From Reticulitermes lucifugus (lineage: Eukaryota > Arthropoda > Insecta > Blattodea > Rhinotermitidae), in assembly GCA_026260175.1 (NCBI GenBank), contig JAKCWW010000254.1:1-45206 (forward strand): a stretch of DNA of 45,206 bases, given 5' to 3'. The translations under genes and the position numbers were made by a program. Position 1 is the first letter of the stretch. Each line of letters opens with the position of its first letter. The notes beneath the pieces were generated by a model, which was given only the letters and a program-made list of their open reading frames with translations, did no database searches and was not told where the DNA came from. Shown piece by piece: positions 12,721 to 23,486 of this stretch.

Positions 12721-13137
12721 AAACAAGCCGTGTCTAGTCAGTTTTGTCACGTGTGAATCAATGTTTAACAGCAGAAACAGCCATGTATTGGATGAAGACA
12801 ATCCACATGCCACTTGCAGTTTGCAGTAAGCGTTTGGGCTGTTATTGTTAGTGACCACTTGATTGGCCTGTATCTGCTCCGAACCAGGTTGAATGCCTAC
12901 ACATACCAGCAATTTTTACAAGCCCTCCCTGAACTAGAGGACGTGCCATTATGGATACTTCAACAGATTAAGTAGCAGGCAGTCAAGTTCCAGAGCAACG
13001 TGAAATTCATTCTACCAAACTGAACAGTTCTGCGTTTAGCGACCAAGCTAAGCATCTGCAGATATTGGTTTCTATAGTAAAATACCTTGTTTTGATCTCC
13101 TTTATCATCCCTAAGAATCTTTCGGTTAAATATTGTT

Positions 13138-13713
13138 ACACTTTGTATAAATACAGGTGGCGACGATAGAATGTTACGGTTTTCAGATAGCTGTTTTGAT
13201 GATTCGGGTTGAATAAAAGAAACGAAAAATTTACGGAGTATCAGTAGTGAAATGCCATTCGATATATATACTTTGTATTTTTCAAAATTCGCATCTCCTA
13301 ATTTGTGCTCCTGGCGTGCAGTACATTCCTGTAATTGTGATCGGAAATTAGCCATAACTTCGCAGCAGACGTTTATCAGTGGCTCTAATTTCGACCCTGA
13401 CGTGCTCTTTCGTCCCTTAACATGTCACAAAAAACATGATGATATTCAGAAGTCAACTGTAACTGGCGTACTGCAACGTCGGGGGCAAGTTTTGTGCCTT
13501 TGTGTAGTTATGGTTAATTTCCGATCACGGTTACAGGAATGTACTGCATGCCAGGAAGACAGGAAGTTTTTAAGAAATATCAGGTGAACATTAAATGGAA
13601 TTTTACTGCTAATACTGCGTAATTTTTTGTTTTCTATATTCAACCCAATTAATCCAAACAGCGATCTGAAAATCGTCACATTCTATGGCCACACCCTATT
13701 AAAACAAACTTAC
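13138..13713. repeat. Long inverted repeat (arms about 215-225 bp)
   Basis: The left arm (about 13138-13365) and right arm (about 13500-13713) are reverse complements with scattered mismatches and small indels. The best-matched core is 13310-13354 against 13510-13554. The match continues outward through AT-rich sequence including the phrase GAATGT[TG]ACG[GA]TTTTCAGAT. The spacer, about 134 bp, contains a copy-specific segment near 13366-13499. Open frames on both strands (12960-13355 minus, 13252-13587 plus, 13446-13679 minus) share peptide words such as NFRS[QR]LQECTA because they read the two arms. This is a foldback element, a large MITE, or an inverted duplication; no transposase is present. 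Confidence 0.8.
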
Positions 13714-13816
13714 GTGAAGCGTTTAATGTAAGACATGCCATTGTGTTTGTATAAAAAATTGCGAGAATTCACATTGACGTATTTATGGTTTTGTATTTCA
13801 TATTCTTACTTGTACA

Positions 13817-13880
13817 AATTTCTTATACTTGGCCTGATGATAGTCTTTTAAAACTGAAACATGTAGCTTCATAAGAAATT
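13817..13880 (+). ncRNA. Hammerhead-ribozyme-like module (best copy)
   Basis: Stem I distal part: 13817-13826 pairs perfectly over 10 bp with 13871-13880. An internal loop follows (ACTT at 13827-13830 against TC at 13869-13870), then a proximal GGC/GCT stem (13831-13833 with 13866-13868, one G-U). The core CTGATGA is at 13834-13840. One extra T (13841) precedes stem II, AGT/ACT extending as a weak hairpin to 13855. GAAA is at 13856-13859, the self-complementary CATG at 13860-13863, then UA, with predicted cleavage after 13865. A type I hammerhead needs CUGANGA, stem II, GAAA, stem III and a UH cleavage site in this order. A stem III this short would probably form only between two molecules. 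The extra T is non-canonical and may abolish activity. Confidence 0.45.
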
Positions 13881-14029
13881 ATAAATATACAGTTGTGTTG
13901 ACGGCATTTTTATGATTAGCTGTATGAATACCTGTAATACTGAGATCTGAATCCCCCTTTTCAATAATAATGCTTCGTATATAAAGTTCTTCTTTTCCCT
14001 TGTATGTTTATGCCTGTTCCTGAATGTGG

Positions 14030-14105
14030 CTTCCTGAAAAGGCCGAAAAATGTAGCACGTTTCAGAAAGAAATATATTGCCTGAAAATACAGTTGTGATT
14101 GACGA
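14030..14105 (+). repeat. Decayed tandem copy of the hammerhead-like module
   Basis: This region repeats the order CCTGA, short linker, CCGAAA, ATGTAGC and a downstream ATACAGTTGTG word found in the 13.8 kb copy. The offset is 189 bases at ATGTAGC and exactly 200 at ATACAGTTGTG. Stem II is mostly deleted and the core is broken (CTGAAAA), so it cannot fold as a ribozyme. A tandem pair about 200 bp apart fits a terminal repeat that once held two modules. Confidence 0.5.
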
Positions 14106-14776
14106 TTGATGCTTTTGTCGGCACTAAGTGAGATTTGCAGAAGCCCGTATTAAACGATGTACATTTAGTCTATTTTAATTGTATTTGTAGTTTATTTTTA
14201 AGGACTGCAACGCAGAATATGCAGTACCGAATGATTAAGTTATATTGAGTGATTAATTGGACGGGATGTGGAAGTGCTCGTGGCCTAATCTAAATTAATG
14301 TTCCGTCAATGCTTCAGTCGGTATTGATACAAAGAGGGCACCTCTCGAATTTGCATCAAAGTGTTAGAGCAACTTTCTTTGCTGACGCGTCTTTTGGTGT
14401 GCCAGTAGGACTGGATGTGCTTATGGCAGAGATGCACGTTGCGCAGCTTTATTCACGATCGAAAAATATATTTGCCATCATATGTCAAATATATTATTCG
14501 AAATCAACTGTAGGGTCTTCATCAGTCATATACAACTGAAGGATTTTGATTCAGTTGCGCGGATGTCTATGTCGGCCCTGTTATAACCAGCTGACAACTT
14601 CATAAGCAATTCTGTTCTGGAAACGTGAACTTTTAGCAGAGTTATTTCCAGTTAGACCACCTCTTTCAGAATAAAAGTTTGACGTAACAAACAACCCCCC
14701 AGGTGTAATTTGTAACTTTCAATAAATCTTGACTACTATTCTCTTATGCGCGTAGTTCATACTGTAGTAGCTTTCA

Positions 14777-15492
14777 GGATATTATTATTGTTATTTATAA
14801 TATTATTATTAATATTTGTTATCACCTATATGCAGGGTATTTACAATATACTTGTATACCTGAAAACAAATCATGGGTATATATAGTGTTGCAGCTGTTC
14901 TGTAGTTACAATTATAGCACAAGTAATGCTATTTCTCATGTTGAATATTTTATACTTGTGCATTAGTACTCTCCGAAGTATGTATGCAGTGCCCAATATG
15001 GCTATTTTTCTGTAGTTCCTTGATTTCATGCTTTCCTGGTAGGTTGTTTAGGTATTTTCTGAATGATTTTCAGATAGTTCCATTTGTCTCTGTTATTACT
15101 GGTATCACTTTTGCTTTACATTCAACATGCGCTGTATTTCTTTTATAAGATTTTTATATTTTAGAATTTTCTCGGCTTCTTTCTTGAGCACATTTTTGTC
15201 TCCTGAAATTGAAACATTATTAACAGACGTGTTTCTTTATCATTATCACGGATTATGATGCCCAGTTTATTGTTAGGAATGGTTCTGTCTATTTACACAT
15301 TTTGACTCCATTGTATGGTTACCTTTTCTTTATGACTTGTTTCTACCAATTTTGGTAGAAGCTCGTACCAATGTTTATTGCCTAATTTTACCCCTATTCC
15401 TTGCATATGTTAAAGTGTAGTTGAATACACACTCCACCATGTCTATTTATGCATTGTTTTTGCCAACATTGGGCATGCTGGTCTAATATGTT
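14777..15492 (-). pseudogene. LINE ORF2 C-terminal remnant (family B)
   Basis: Minus-strand reading gives, in order: TSMPNVGKNNA (relic of a GCPxLAK box), DMVECVFNYTLTYARN, LVRASTKIGRNK, KVTIQWSQNV, IDRTIPNNKLGIIIRDND (about 15237-15295), a frameshifted EAEKILKYKNL helix, a relic of KVIPVI, and finally YILRRVLMHKYKIFNM (about 14935-14990). I recall this block order from the C-terminal extension of a LINE family in animals, with its QTDR...NNKPDIIIRD signature. Several stops and frameshifts are present. The 3' end runs into an ATT/AAT-rich tail at 14777-14822, typical of such elements. The upstream boundary coincides with the start of a minisatellite. The clade is not assigned. Confidence 0.7.
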
Positions 15493-15695
15493 CTATTATT
15501 AGCTTGTTCAAAAGAGCCTACCGCTGCACCCTAACATAGGCTGTATTATTGTCGTGTTCAAAAGAGCCAACCACTTCACCCTAACTTAAGCTGTATTGTT
15601 ATCGTGTTCAAAAGAACCTACCATACTTTACCTTAACATGTTTTATTATCGTGTTCTAAAGAGCCTATCACCGCATCCTAACATAAGCACTATTA
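15493..15695. repeat. 50-bp minisatellite, four diverged units
   Basis: Four units share the phrase GTGTTCAAAAGAGCC and a following CACCCTAACATAAGC-like half. Unit phases begin at about 15501, 15551, 15601 and 15648, so the period is 50, 50 and 47 bp. The units differ by several substitutions. The array abuts the upstream edge of the LINE remnant. Confidence 0.85.
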
Positions 15696-16943
15696 CGAAT
15701 TTCGTTCATGTTCTAAGGCCCTTTTTCGTTTAAGACCTATTTCAGTTTTACCTTCTATTTAAGACTAAAATAAAGGAGTCTTCTTTTTCCTTCAGATTTC
15801 CCTAATGGAATTTTTTATGAATGTATGTTCTGCAACAGTCTCATTTTAGTTGATTTAATAATTCAATAATATTTGGCTGTTGTAATTACGGAGCTCCTCA
15901 TCTCGTAATTTTCTCGGTTATCACATTCCTTCTTCCCTCTTTATTTCAAGTATTCCCTTCAGAACTCCGATCTTAAACACTCCGAATCTGTGGTCTTCTT
16001 CACAGATAATTCTGTAGATTTTATACTTTAATCGCGAGGCTTTCAGATATGAGACTGTGAATTAAATGGTAACAAGCAGTCACAGAATTGTAATCTTCTT
16101 TTAAGGGACAATATAAAATAGTAACAAATCTTGATGCCTAGGGAACGGAAAGGAGAGTCTACAATCTCCAGCTTTGAAACGAATCCCTCCCTTCGGCGCT
16201 ACGCTCAGAAATGAGCTTATCCGGATTGCGACTAGTACGAGTCATGTAAGTTAATTTTCGTCGACGTTAATCTCCTTTTGTCGTTGTCTGTCTCTCATTA
16301 TGTAAAGAAAACGAGCTAGTTAAAGCCCTATTTTCATTTCAGGCCTAGATTTACGATCCAGAAACCAGTCAAATTACTCATGGATTAGAGAATTTTAACT
16401 TTTTTTACCTGGTATTTATTTAATTTAATCCAGAAGAAAACAATTTCAAGTTCCCTACTCCACGATTTTTATAAATACATTCTTGTCGAGCTTGTCTTCT
16501 TGTATTCTATCATCTGCCTGTTTTTTTTTTTTCGCGAAACTGGTACTTGGTTTTGAATGATGGTTCTATGATTGGCACCACAAAACCTAAGTTCCTCGGC
16601 TTGCTTGTTTAACGAGTGTTCTGAACTTTGGACAATGGACGAAAAGTCTGACACCTTATAAGCTCATTTTCAAAAACTTTTATAAGAAATTGTTGCAAAT
16701 TTCACATGCCACTTTTCACTCCAGCTGCAGTATATTCAGCCACAACTTCTTCAACATTTTCACTGTACACAATCTCTGTGCTGTAGTGTGGGACGCCATC
16801 TTCACAACACGTGCTATCAAACTGCAGTCTTACTTCACACACCATACCAACGTTAGAACAAATGGTCCTAAAGATAGGAAACAGAATGGAAATAAATTTG
16901 TAAGATTAAAATGGCTCCCTCACGAAAACCCTGTACGCACGTG
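15696..16943. other. Unannotated AT-rich DNA
   Basis: Nothing recognisable was found. The plus-strand frame at 16690-17112 (140 codons) owes its second half to the GTAT microsatellite; its first half shows no known domain. Confidence 0.55.
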
Positions 16944-17152
16944 TGTGCGTAAGTATGTATGTATGTATGTATGTATATGTGTATGTATGTATGTATTTGT
17001 GTATGTATGTTATGTATGTATGTATGTTTTATGTACGTTTGTATGTATATATATATGTGTGTGTATGCGTGTTTTTATCCATGCATGCGTACATGAATGC
17101 ATGAATGAATGAATGGATGAATGAATATGTGTGTGTGTGTATGTAAGTAACA
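16944..17152. repeat. Compound GTAT/GAAT/GT microsatellite
   Basis: A long run of GTAT tetranucleotides with GTGT interruptions passes into ATGAATGA-type and then GT-type repeats. It is an imperfect compound microsatellite of about 200 bp, stop-poor on the plus strand. Confidence 0.9.
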
Positions 17153-18343
17153 TGCATTTTTATCAAGATGTTAAAGAGTGTCCGTAGCAAATTTCATTTG
17201 TTTAATACAAGATCTGAGTATATTGCATGTGTTAGTGGAATTGCTGATAAATGTTTTAAATGTAAAGTCTATATTGATAAAATTTTCGTAGCGAAAATTC
17301 TGCTTATTAAATTTATATTTTTGGCAAGCCTTTGCTTTTTTGCTGTCTAGTCTCATAAGTTGCTTAAGTGAAAGTATATCGTTTCTTTCATTCTCCTGGT
17401 TCCGTTCTCCTGGTTCCGGTTTGTCGATTTTAGCATTAGAACTTTCTTCTGGGAAACCAATTCTTTTGATTGTATCGAGTCACTGCTGTCTGTGACTTGT
17501 CCTTTTGCTCCACCCTCTATTCCTTAGTGTGGTTGGCCGCTGAAGGAGGATGATGGAAATTAATCCTTTGTGGTTCAGCCCTGTAGACGTTTTCTTCCGA
17601 GTCTGTCTGAGCTTACGTAGAACTCCAGTTATTTAGACTTCTTTTGAGTGCACTGCTGTCTATGTCCTTTATCCATGTATGAGACGCATTTGCCATTTGA
17701 CTTCAATGCTGATAATCATATCTGGGTTTTCTATTGGTGCCCGAGGGAATCAAGTCCCTGACCATTTTTTAGTTTTAACGTTTTTGTCAGGAAGTCATAT
17801 CGATAACTGCGGACTCATGTATCAGTTCTTGTGCTTTTACTTTACTTCCTAAGAAGTACAGTTTGCATGCCGTCAGTTCTAATTCTTGGAAGAAAGTAGG
17901 AATTACAGACCTGCGCGTTCTGTGTTGGGGAGGAATGAACGAAAAAATCCGTCGAAGTCTGAGATATTGTGTAATAGTTTTACTTAACAGCTAATATCGT
18001 GTGGTGGATTGTTATTTGTCTGCCATATTTCCAATCTTTCCGGCTATCCGCGAACATAGGAACTAAGGAAAATTCAGACAAATACGGTGTATGAGCTGCG
18101 TTAACTTCTGCTAATGTATTTGTTTGTCGCCGTAAAACTTGTTCGGTTTCACTCCGTATCAACATCTGTGGTTGTGTGATTGTATGAGCATATCGTCTCT
18201 AGGTCGGAGCTAAGTTCAATGTAGATTATTTTTAACGGACACGTCTTTCACCTGATAATGCAGACACTTCCTGTTTCCGATACATGTTCTGTTAGGAGCA
18301 ATAGACGATGAAAAGAAGCCTAGAAACCTAGAAGTACTAAAGT
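17153..18343. other. Unannotated DNA with a short direct duplication
   Basis: An immediate direct duplication of TTCTCCTGGTTCCG lies at 17391-17418. The region 17440-17900 has a GC content and phrase repetition (CACTGCTGTCT occurs twice) hinting at a minus-strand retroelement relic, but no protein blocks could be recognised. No gene is supported. Confidence 0.45.
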
Positions 18344-18368
18344 CTTATATATATATATATATATATAT
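18344..18368. repeat. AT dinucleotide tract beside a SINE
   Basis: A run of about 12 AT units. It lies at the 3' side of the minus-strand SINE that follows and may be its simple-repeat tail. Confidence 0.85.
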
Positions 18369-18608
18369 GAAGTATCAGCTTGCCAACAGCGCAAATTGTA
18401 TATTCGAATCCTGGTTTTTATAAGTTTTTCCTTGTAATGGAGCACCGGTGGAATGAAATTGACAGGGGAAAACCGAAGTACTCGGGAAAAAAAACCTGTC
18501 CCAGTGCCACTTTGTCCACCACAAATTCCACATGGACTGACCCGGGATCAAACCCGGGCCTTCGTGGTGAGAGACCGGCGACTAACCGCCTGTGCCATAG
18601 CACGGCCC
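18369..18608 (-). repeat. tRNA-derived SINE, family 1
   Basis: On the minus strand, from about 18608, a tRNA-like head contains an A-box-like phrase (CTATGGCACAGGCGGTTAG) and a strong B box (GGGTTTGATCCCGGG, about 18546-18560). A characteristic body follows, running through GTGGTGGACAAAGTGGCA, GGGACAGGTTTTTT, GAGTACTTCGGTTTTCCC and CCACCGGTGCTCCAT. The copy at 40.7 kb shares this body in the same order. Open frames through it are not genes. Pol III would transcribe an intact copy; mobilisation would depend on LINE proteins. Confidence 0.8.
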
Positions 18609-19934
18609 TTTTATGATTACTAACTGTCAAGCATTAATTTTCTTTAGTCTTTTAACTTCTCACAATTAGTGTGTCGCCTTTTGTTTTGTGCTACTCACAT
18701 ATTTAGCTTGGGATTTTGCATGTGTGTGTCGTGTGCGTGAGTGAGTGAATGAGTGTGTGATGGAAATATTCTGTGACGATGTAGCATTTTACAGATAAGA
18801 ATAGTAAGAGTGATCAATGATTAATTTGCTGTGAAATTTAAAATGAGTCTTGTGCTAAACAACCGCGGTCGTAAGGAATTTAACCCCTTCAGCAACCCTT
18901 ACCAGAAACGTGATGTAAAGTCAGGAAGCCATCCATCATATTTATACATAAGCTGGATTCGTTCTCGCTCCTGCTGTGTCGAAAATTGTGAGTTTATTTA
19001 GAATATGAATCTGATTGACAGCTTTCAAAATGTGTGAGTGATAGCTGCCTATATAATCTTCACATTCTTACCCTCAACAGGTCAGATTTCTGCGCATCAA
19101 ATTTTGACTCGGAATTTTCTTTTATGGCAGCAGTTTTTCATGCCAGTTGCTGCGTCTGTTTGGAGACTGGAGTCATAAGATCTGAGGCAGTTTATCTGCT
19201 TATTTAACTAAATTGTATGTAGTGCTGAGGTTATGTCTGTGTCTTTTACAGCCGAAAGAATCATTACGTATGATTCCTTACAGGACATACAAGAATTTTA
19301 ATATTTTAATATTTTAGGATACAGTTAAATTTCCCATTGTGAATCCAACGGAAATTTGGAAATCTCTGTTAATATCCATGGTTTCCACACGCAGTCCCTT
19401 CTATTGGTCCATTGTTATGCATTACAGCTTTTGAGAAACATCTTGTAATAACTATCAAACTGTTTATGCACGCCATTATTTTACAGCGAAGGTCGAAACT
19501 ACGGCACTGACTGAAGGGGTGCCTTGTCAGTGTGATTTATTGCTACCATTTTCCATTTCAGTTTACGTGTAATACCAGTGATCTGTATTCCAGCTTAACA
19601 TAAACCGTCATAAACCGTATCTTTCTGTGTAAGCCTGCATTTATCATGGCTGACGATTCCACGGGAAGCAGTAATGCATTATGTTAACGTCCGATATCGA
19701 GTGCCCGATATCTTCTGGACATGTAGTAGGAGTGGAGTCTCGTACGCTAATGTGCCACGCCAATAAACGACAAATACTTGAACCGAAATGCTGAGCTAGC
19801 TTCTTTACAGTTCGAAAGATCCGATTGTAGGTAAGAGAATGTTAATAAAGTAAGACCCTGTGTTGCAGTGAGGCCTTTAAAAATATTTGTGTTTCCTTCG
19901 TAAGTTCACCATAATACGTTTGAACTTAAAATGT
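18609..19934. other. Unannotated DNA
   Basis: A weak GT/GA-rich patch lies at 18718-18762. Otherwise nothing was recognised. Confidence 0.5.
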
Positions 19935-20167
19935 GTATCTTTATTTTTAAATATACGGACACCTTGTATCTTTATTGTTAAATATACGGACACCTTGTAT
20001 CTTTAAAATATACGGACACCTTGTATCTTTAAAATATACGGACACCTTGTATCTTTAATGTTAAATATACGGACATCTTGTATCTTTAAAATATACGGAC
20101 ACCTTGTATCTGTATTGTTAAATATACGGACACCTTGTATCTTTATTGTTAAATATACGGACACCTT
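19935..20167. repeat. 31/26-bp minisatellite, eight units
   Basis: Eight tandem units each run from GTATCT to ATACGGACACCTT. Unit lengths are 31, 31, 26, 26, 31, 26, 31 and 31 bp. The short form lacks a 5-bp internal piece (within TATTGTTAAA). Within each length class the units are nearly identical, with one T in place of C in unit 5 and one G in place of T in unit 7, so the array expanded recently. Confidence 0.95.
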
Positions 20168-21646
20168 AACGTTTATGAGATCTGGTTAATATTTTAATTG
20201 AACCCAACATGCACAGGATTGGAGCTCCTGTGATTACGATAATCCATACTTTTATAAAAACAGGAGATTTCTTGAAATAATTAGCGATAGTTTCTCATTA
20301 CTAATACATATTATAGTACGTGACTAGCGTAACTATTATACTATCTATAGGCCCTGTTTAACGGGGTTATATAGCGTGGAGTGAAATGTGAAGATGATCG
20401 TTAATGGTGAATAAGGGCTGGGAAGGAGTCGGTCTCCGTCAGTTTCAATGTCCTGTTCCATCATTCATGTTAACAGCTTACGAAAACTACAGACGTCAAG
20501 ATTCCAGCTTGTTATTTTACGAATAGACACTGTTTGGGTCGTTACTACTATACTGGTCGTGGAAATTAGCTGGTTATGCGCAAATTAATACTTTCTCGTA
20601 TTCTATAAGATAATATGACGTTACATAATTCTTGACATCGTGTGCTGTATGAAGGTCGTAATGTCATATAAAACACAGACTCTAACGAAGTTTTCTTAAT
20701 TTGATTTATACGCATATATAACGTATTTAACACAACCCGTTAATTCAATGAGGTGGAAAGGACTGTAAAATACAACTCTTTGTTCAATAAATTACGTTGT
20801 TGTCATAAATATGGCAGTTACATTGTTTGACCTTGATTTTTATTAAGCCATCAAGCTGTAGGAACAATTGTATTCAGAGGATAAATATGTGTTACTGTAT
20901 ACCTTGAGCTTAAAATACAGCTAGTGAGATCTCAGCTTTACAGTTACATCAAAAACTTGTCATTATTGTAATCATCAACAAATAAATAAGAGTTGCATAA
21001 CATTATACGGTATATAATGCACAACAGTTATTTTGTAAAGATGTGTGGAATATTTATACTGTCTGTACATGGTGAAGGTGCCAAAGCATGCATTAAATGG
21101 CATGTTGTAGGGCTCAGTACATGTTTGCTAACCATGGTGTAGGATAATTGTTAGGTCAGTTTCTGTACCCTATGAGGAGAGCTGCCAGCTGCCTAGTTCA
21201 CTGTCCGAACATCTGACAACTTTGACAGTGTGACAGTATGGCTCAAAGCATAACTGCCAGATTCATCCATTATGAACACAGAATTGGCACATATTAACAG
21301 TAGGCTGAACAAAGACAGCAACTAAATATCATACACTGTTCCGGTGTCATAACAGTTGCTATTTATTCACACATTCTGTATATTTTAGATAAAGTATAAA
21401 AATAAATGCGAATAGAACGGGTAGGATTCTCTGTGGATACACGTGAGTAGATAGTCTACAAAACAGGAACATATCTTTTGCAGCCAATTAATTTAAATAT
21501 TCACGGCATTTTTATTAAAAAATAAAATTTTAAAAAAGTTGAGAGAATACGTATATTTGGCAACATTCCAGCAATGTAAAAATGCACAGGTGGTTGCAGT
21601 ATTTACAGGCTGTTATTCCATCCAAAAAACGAAACACCTGTACCGT
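20168..21646. other. Unannotated AT-rich DNA
   Basis: No genes, SINE heads or arrays were recognised. Open frames are short. Confidence 0.55.
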
Positions 21647-21666
21647 CCCGCCCCTCCCACCCCCCC
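21647..21666 (-). other. G-quadruplex-forming motif
   Basis: The minus strand carries four G runs of 7, 3, 4 and 3 bases separated by single-base loops T, A and C. Single-base loops with runs of three or more G are the most stable class of predicted quadruplex. No promoter or gene is recognised beside it. Confidence 0.85.
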
Positions 21667-22970
21667 ACCACTAAATACATAGAAGACTACGAAAGAAGAT
21701 CCAGAAAAGGAAATAAGTACACATTGGCCTAGTATATCGGCAGTTAACCGCATCTGCACTTGGTTCCGCAGCGGTGCGTGGTTGTGGCTGTGGTATGGTC
21801 TGTTCACCGCCCCTCGTAAAGCGGGTTGTAGAAATGGGCACTTGAACTAACTGCCCATTGAGAATGCGATATGCTTCAAGCGCATAAGTGTTTCAAAATG
21901 AATTTCTGGCTTTTAAAATTAAGACTGTCACGCATATCAGTCATTTTGGTTGCGGGAAAAAGTCACTGTTTTCCCCACTGATTGTGTAATTCAACATATT
22001 TGATTTATAAGATATTTCGATAAATCTGCTGGTAATTAAAATTTAAGTTTTTCAGGAATTACAAGAGAAAGCAAAACCTGTTACTTACAATTAATAGTAC
22101 AATTTGAGGTTCAATTAGCTTTTTATAGCATCGAATAATCTGGTAGGCTTTTATGGAAATTACACTCTCTTTCTTCAGGATAAACGAGTAAACCGAAAAT
22201 CTCATAATTCATGACTCTTTATTCAACTAATAAAAATGATTTACTTTGTTATCTGACACATTACTTTAATCGAATTTCTGGTTCACGAAATGTTTATGTA
22301 TTTAAATGTTAACGCCAGATTTTCTTTGGAGGCTGTACCATTGCTTTTCAGTTTTCATTTTTAAGCTTTATTTTCAACGTCTATCCTTCACAGCAAAATT
22401 TGAATACAAATAATACATTAACTGAAAGAAATAGGGTGTCAAATATGGAATGGATTCATATGACTCAGTATAGGGCCCAATGGTCAGTTCTTACCAACAC
22501 AGTGATGAACCTGAAGTTCCATAATAGGAGTGTAATTTCTTGACTAAACAACTGTTAGGTTGCCAAGAATAATTCGTACTCCATGGAATTCATAATTAAT
22601 ATAAGACACAGAGTCTCACATTGTCATGTAAATTACGTGCATTGCAAGCCAATGAAATCGTCTTGTAGTCGTATGTTGCGTACAAGTCCCAGCATTTCAT
22701 ATTTCCGGGATCCGATATTTTGAATACATTTACTTATCTAGATCATTCCAAAACTCCTGGAGAATAAGAGATATAGGTACAGTGAAAGAAAATCAGTGCC
22801 TTTTACTCTCAGTTTTCTCATCGTCGGAAACATAAATTCAGGTTAAAATATTTGTTATTTAATCAAAATAGGATAATCTTTTCCTCACGTTTGTCTACGA
22901 CAATGAAGCACGTTGTGGAAAGAGTTACTGTTAGAACAAATAGATAAAGGTGGCATAGAATGTGGTGTTG
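21667..22970. other. Unannotated AT-rich DNA
   Basis: No gene or repeat was recognised. A minus-strand frame (21613-21807) overlaps the G-rich tract and is not convincing. Confidence 0.5.
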
Positions 22971-22971
22971 T

Positions 22972-23050
22972 GTCACCGAGCAGGTTGGCATGGCGGTATA
23001 TTTTAGATTTTTGTTGGAGGATTCGGTTCGCATTACCGCCTACACTCTTC
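22972..23050 (+). repeat. tRNA-like SINE head
   Basis: An A-box-like phrase (CCGAGCAGGTTGGCATGGCGG) is followed by a B-box-like phrase (GGATTCGGTTCGCATTACC) with about 40 bases between. These are the internal pol III promoter boxes in their usual order and spacing. The body that would follow is not recognisably shared with the other SINEs here. Confidence 0.5.
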
Positions 23051-23309
23051 GAGAATGTTGGAAGCTGTTCTTAGCTTCTCCAAACATATGCTGAAGTAGA
23101 GTAATGTCTTCAAACAAGTTAATATTTTCTCCTTCCAAATCAGGCTGTGACTACACATAAGTCGTAGTCATCCTCGATTCTTGTTTGGCATTAATTTATA
23201 TGAAGTTACATGTACCTGAAATAATGTCATTAAATAACGTAAGTTACTGAATATTCAAGTGGTGGTCTTCTAGAATAAAACATCGACTAGTCTGTTGGGC
23301 GAATACGAA

Positions 23310-23395
23310 CGGTGGAACCTTTCTATCCTGAAGATGGAGGCGTTGTATTCCTCCGATACGTTGGTTTAAACCTACCAGATCACACGGGGTCATGA
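23310..23395 (+). repeat. Dispersed repeat with hammerhead-like core, copy 1
   Basis: CTGAAGA (23328-23334), one T, GGAGG (23336-23340), a 9-base loop, CCTCC (23350-23354), then GATA (a GAAA box with one change), CG, UU and GGT. Stem II is a perfect 5 bp. Stem I is short: ATC at 23325-23327 pairs with GGT at 23363-23365, one pair being U-G. The flanking phrase resembles a repeat I recall as abundant in cockroaches and other insects. A more decayed copy is at 26.17 kb. Confidence 0.5.
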
Positions 23396-23486
23396 CAGAA
23401 TATAACACCGACGGGCGCAATGTGAAACTAAAAGTTAATCAGTCAATATTGACCTCTCATCTAAAATTTGTCTGTGTATTTCATTG

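Noticed and set aside
14495..14545. Minus-strand CTGATGAAGACCC phrase as a further hammerhead-like copy
   Set aside because: The GAAA box reads GAAT and no stem I pairing or UH site could be found.
16690..17112. 140-codon plus-strand frame as a gene
   Set aside because: Its second half is the translated GTAT microsatellite and the rest has no motif.
17440..17900. Minus-strand retroelement relic
   Set aside because: The composition is suggestive but no protein blocks could be read in order.
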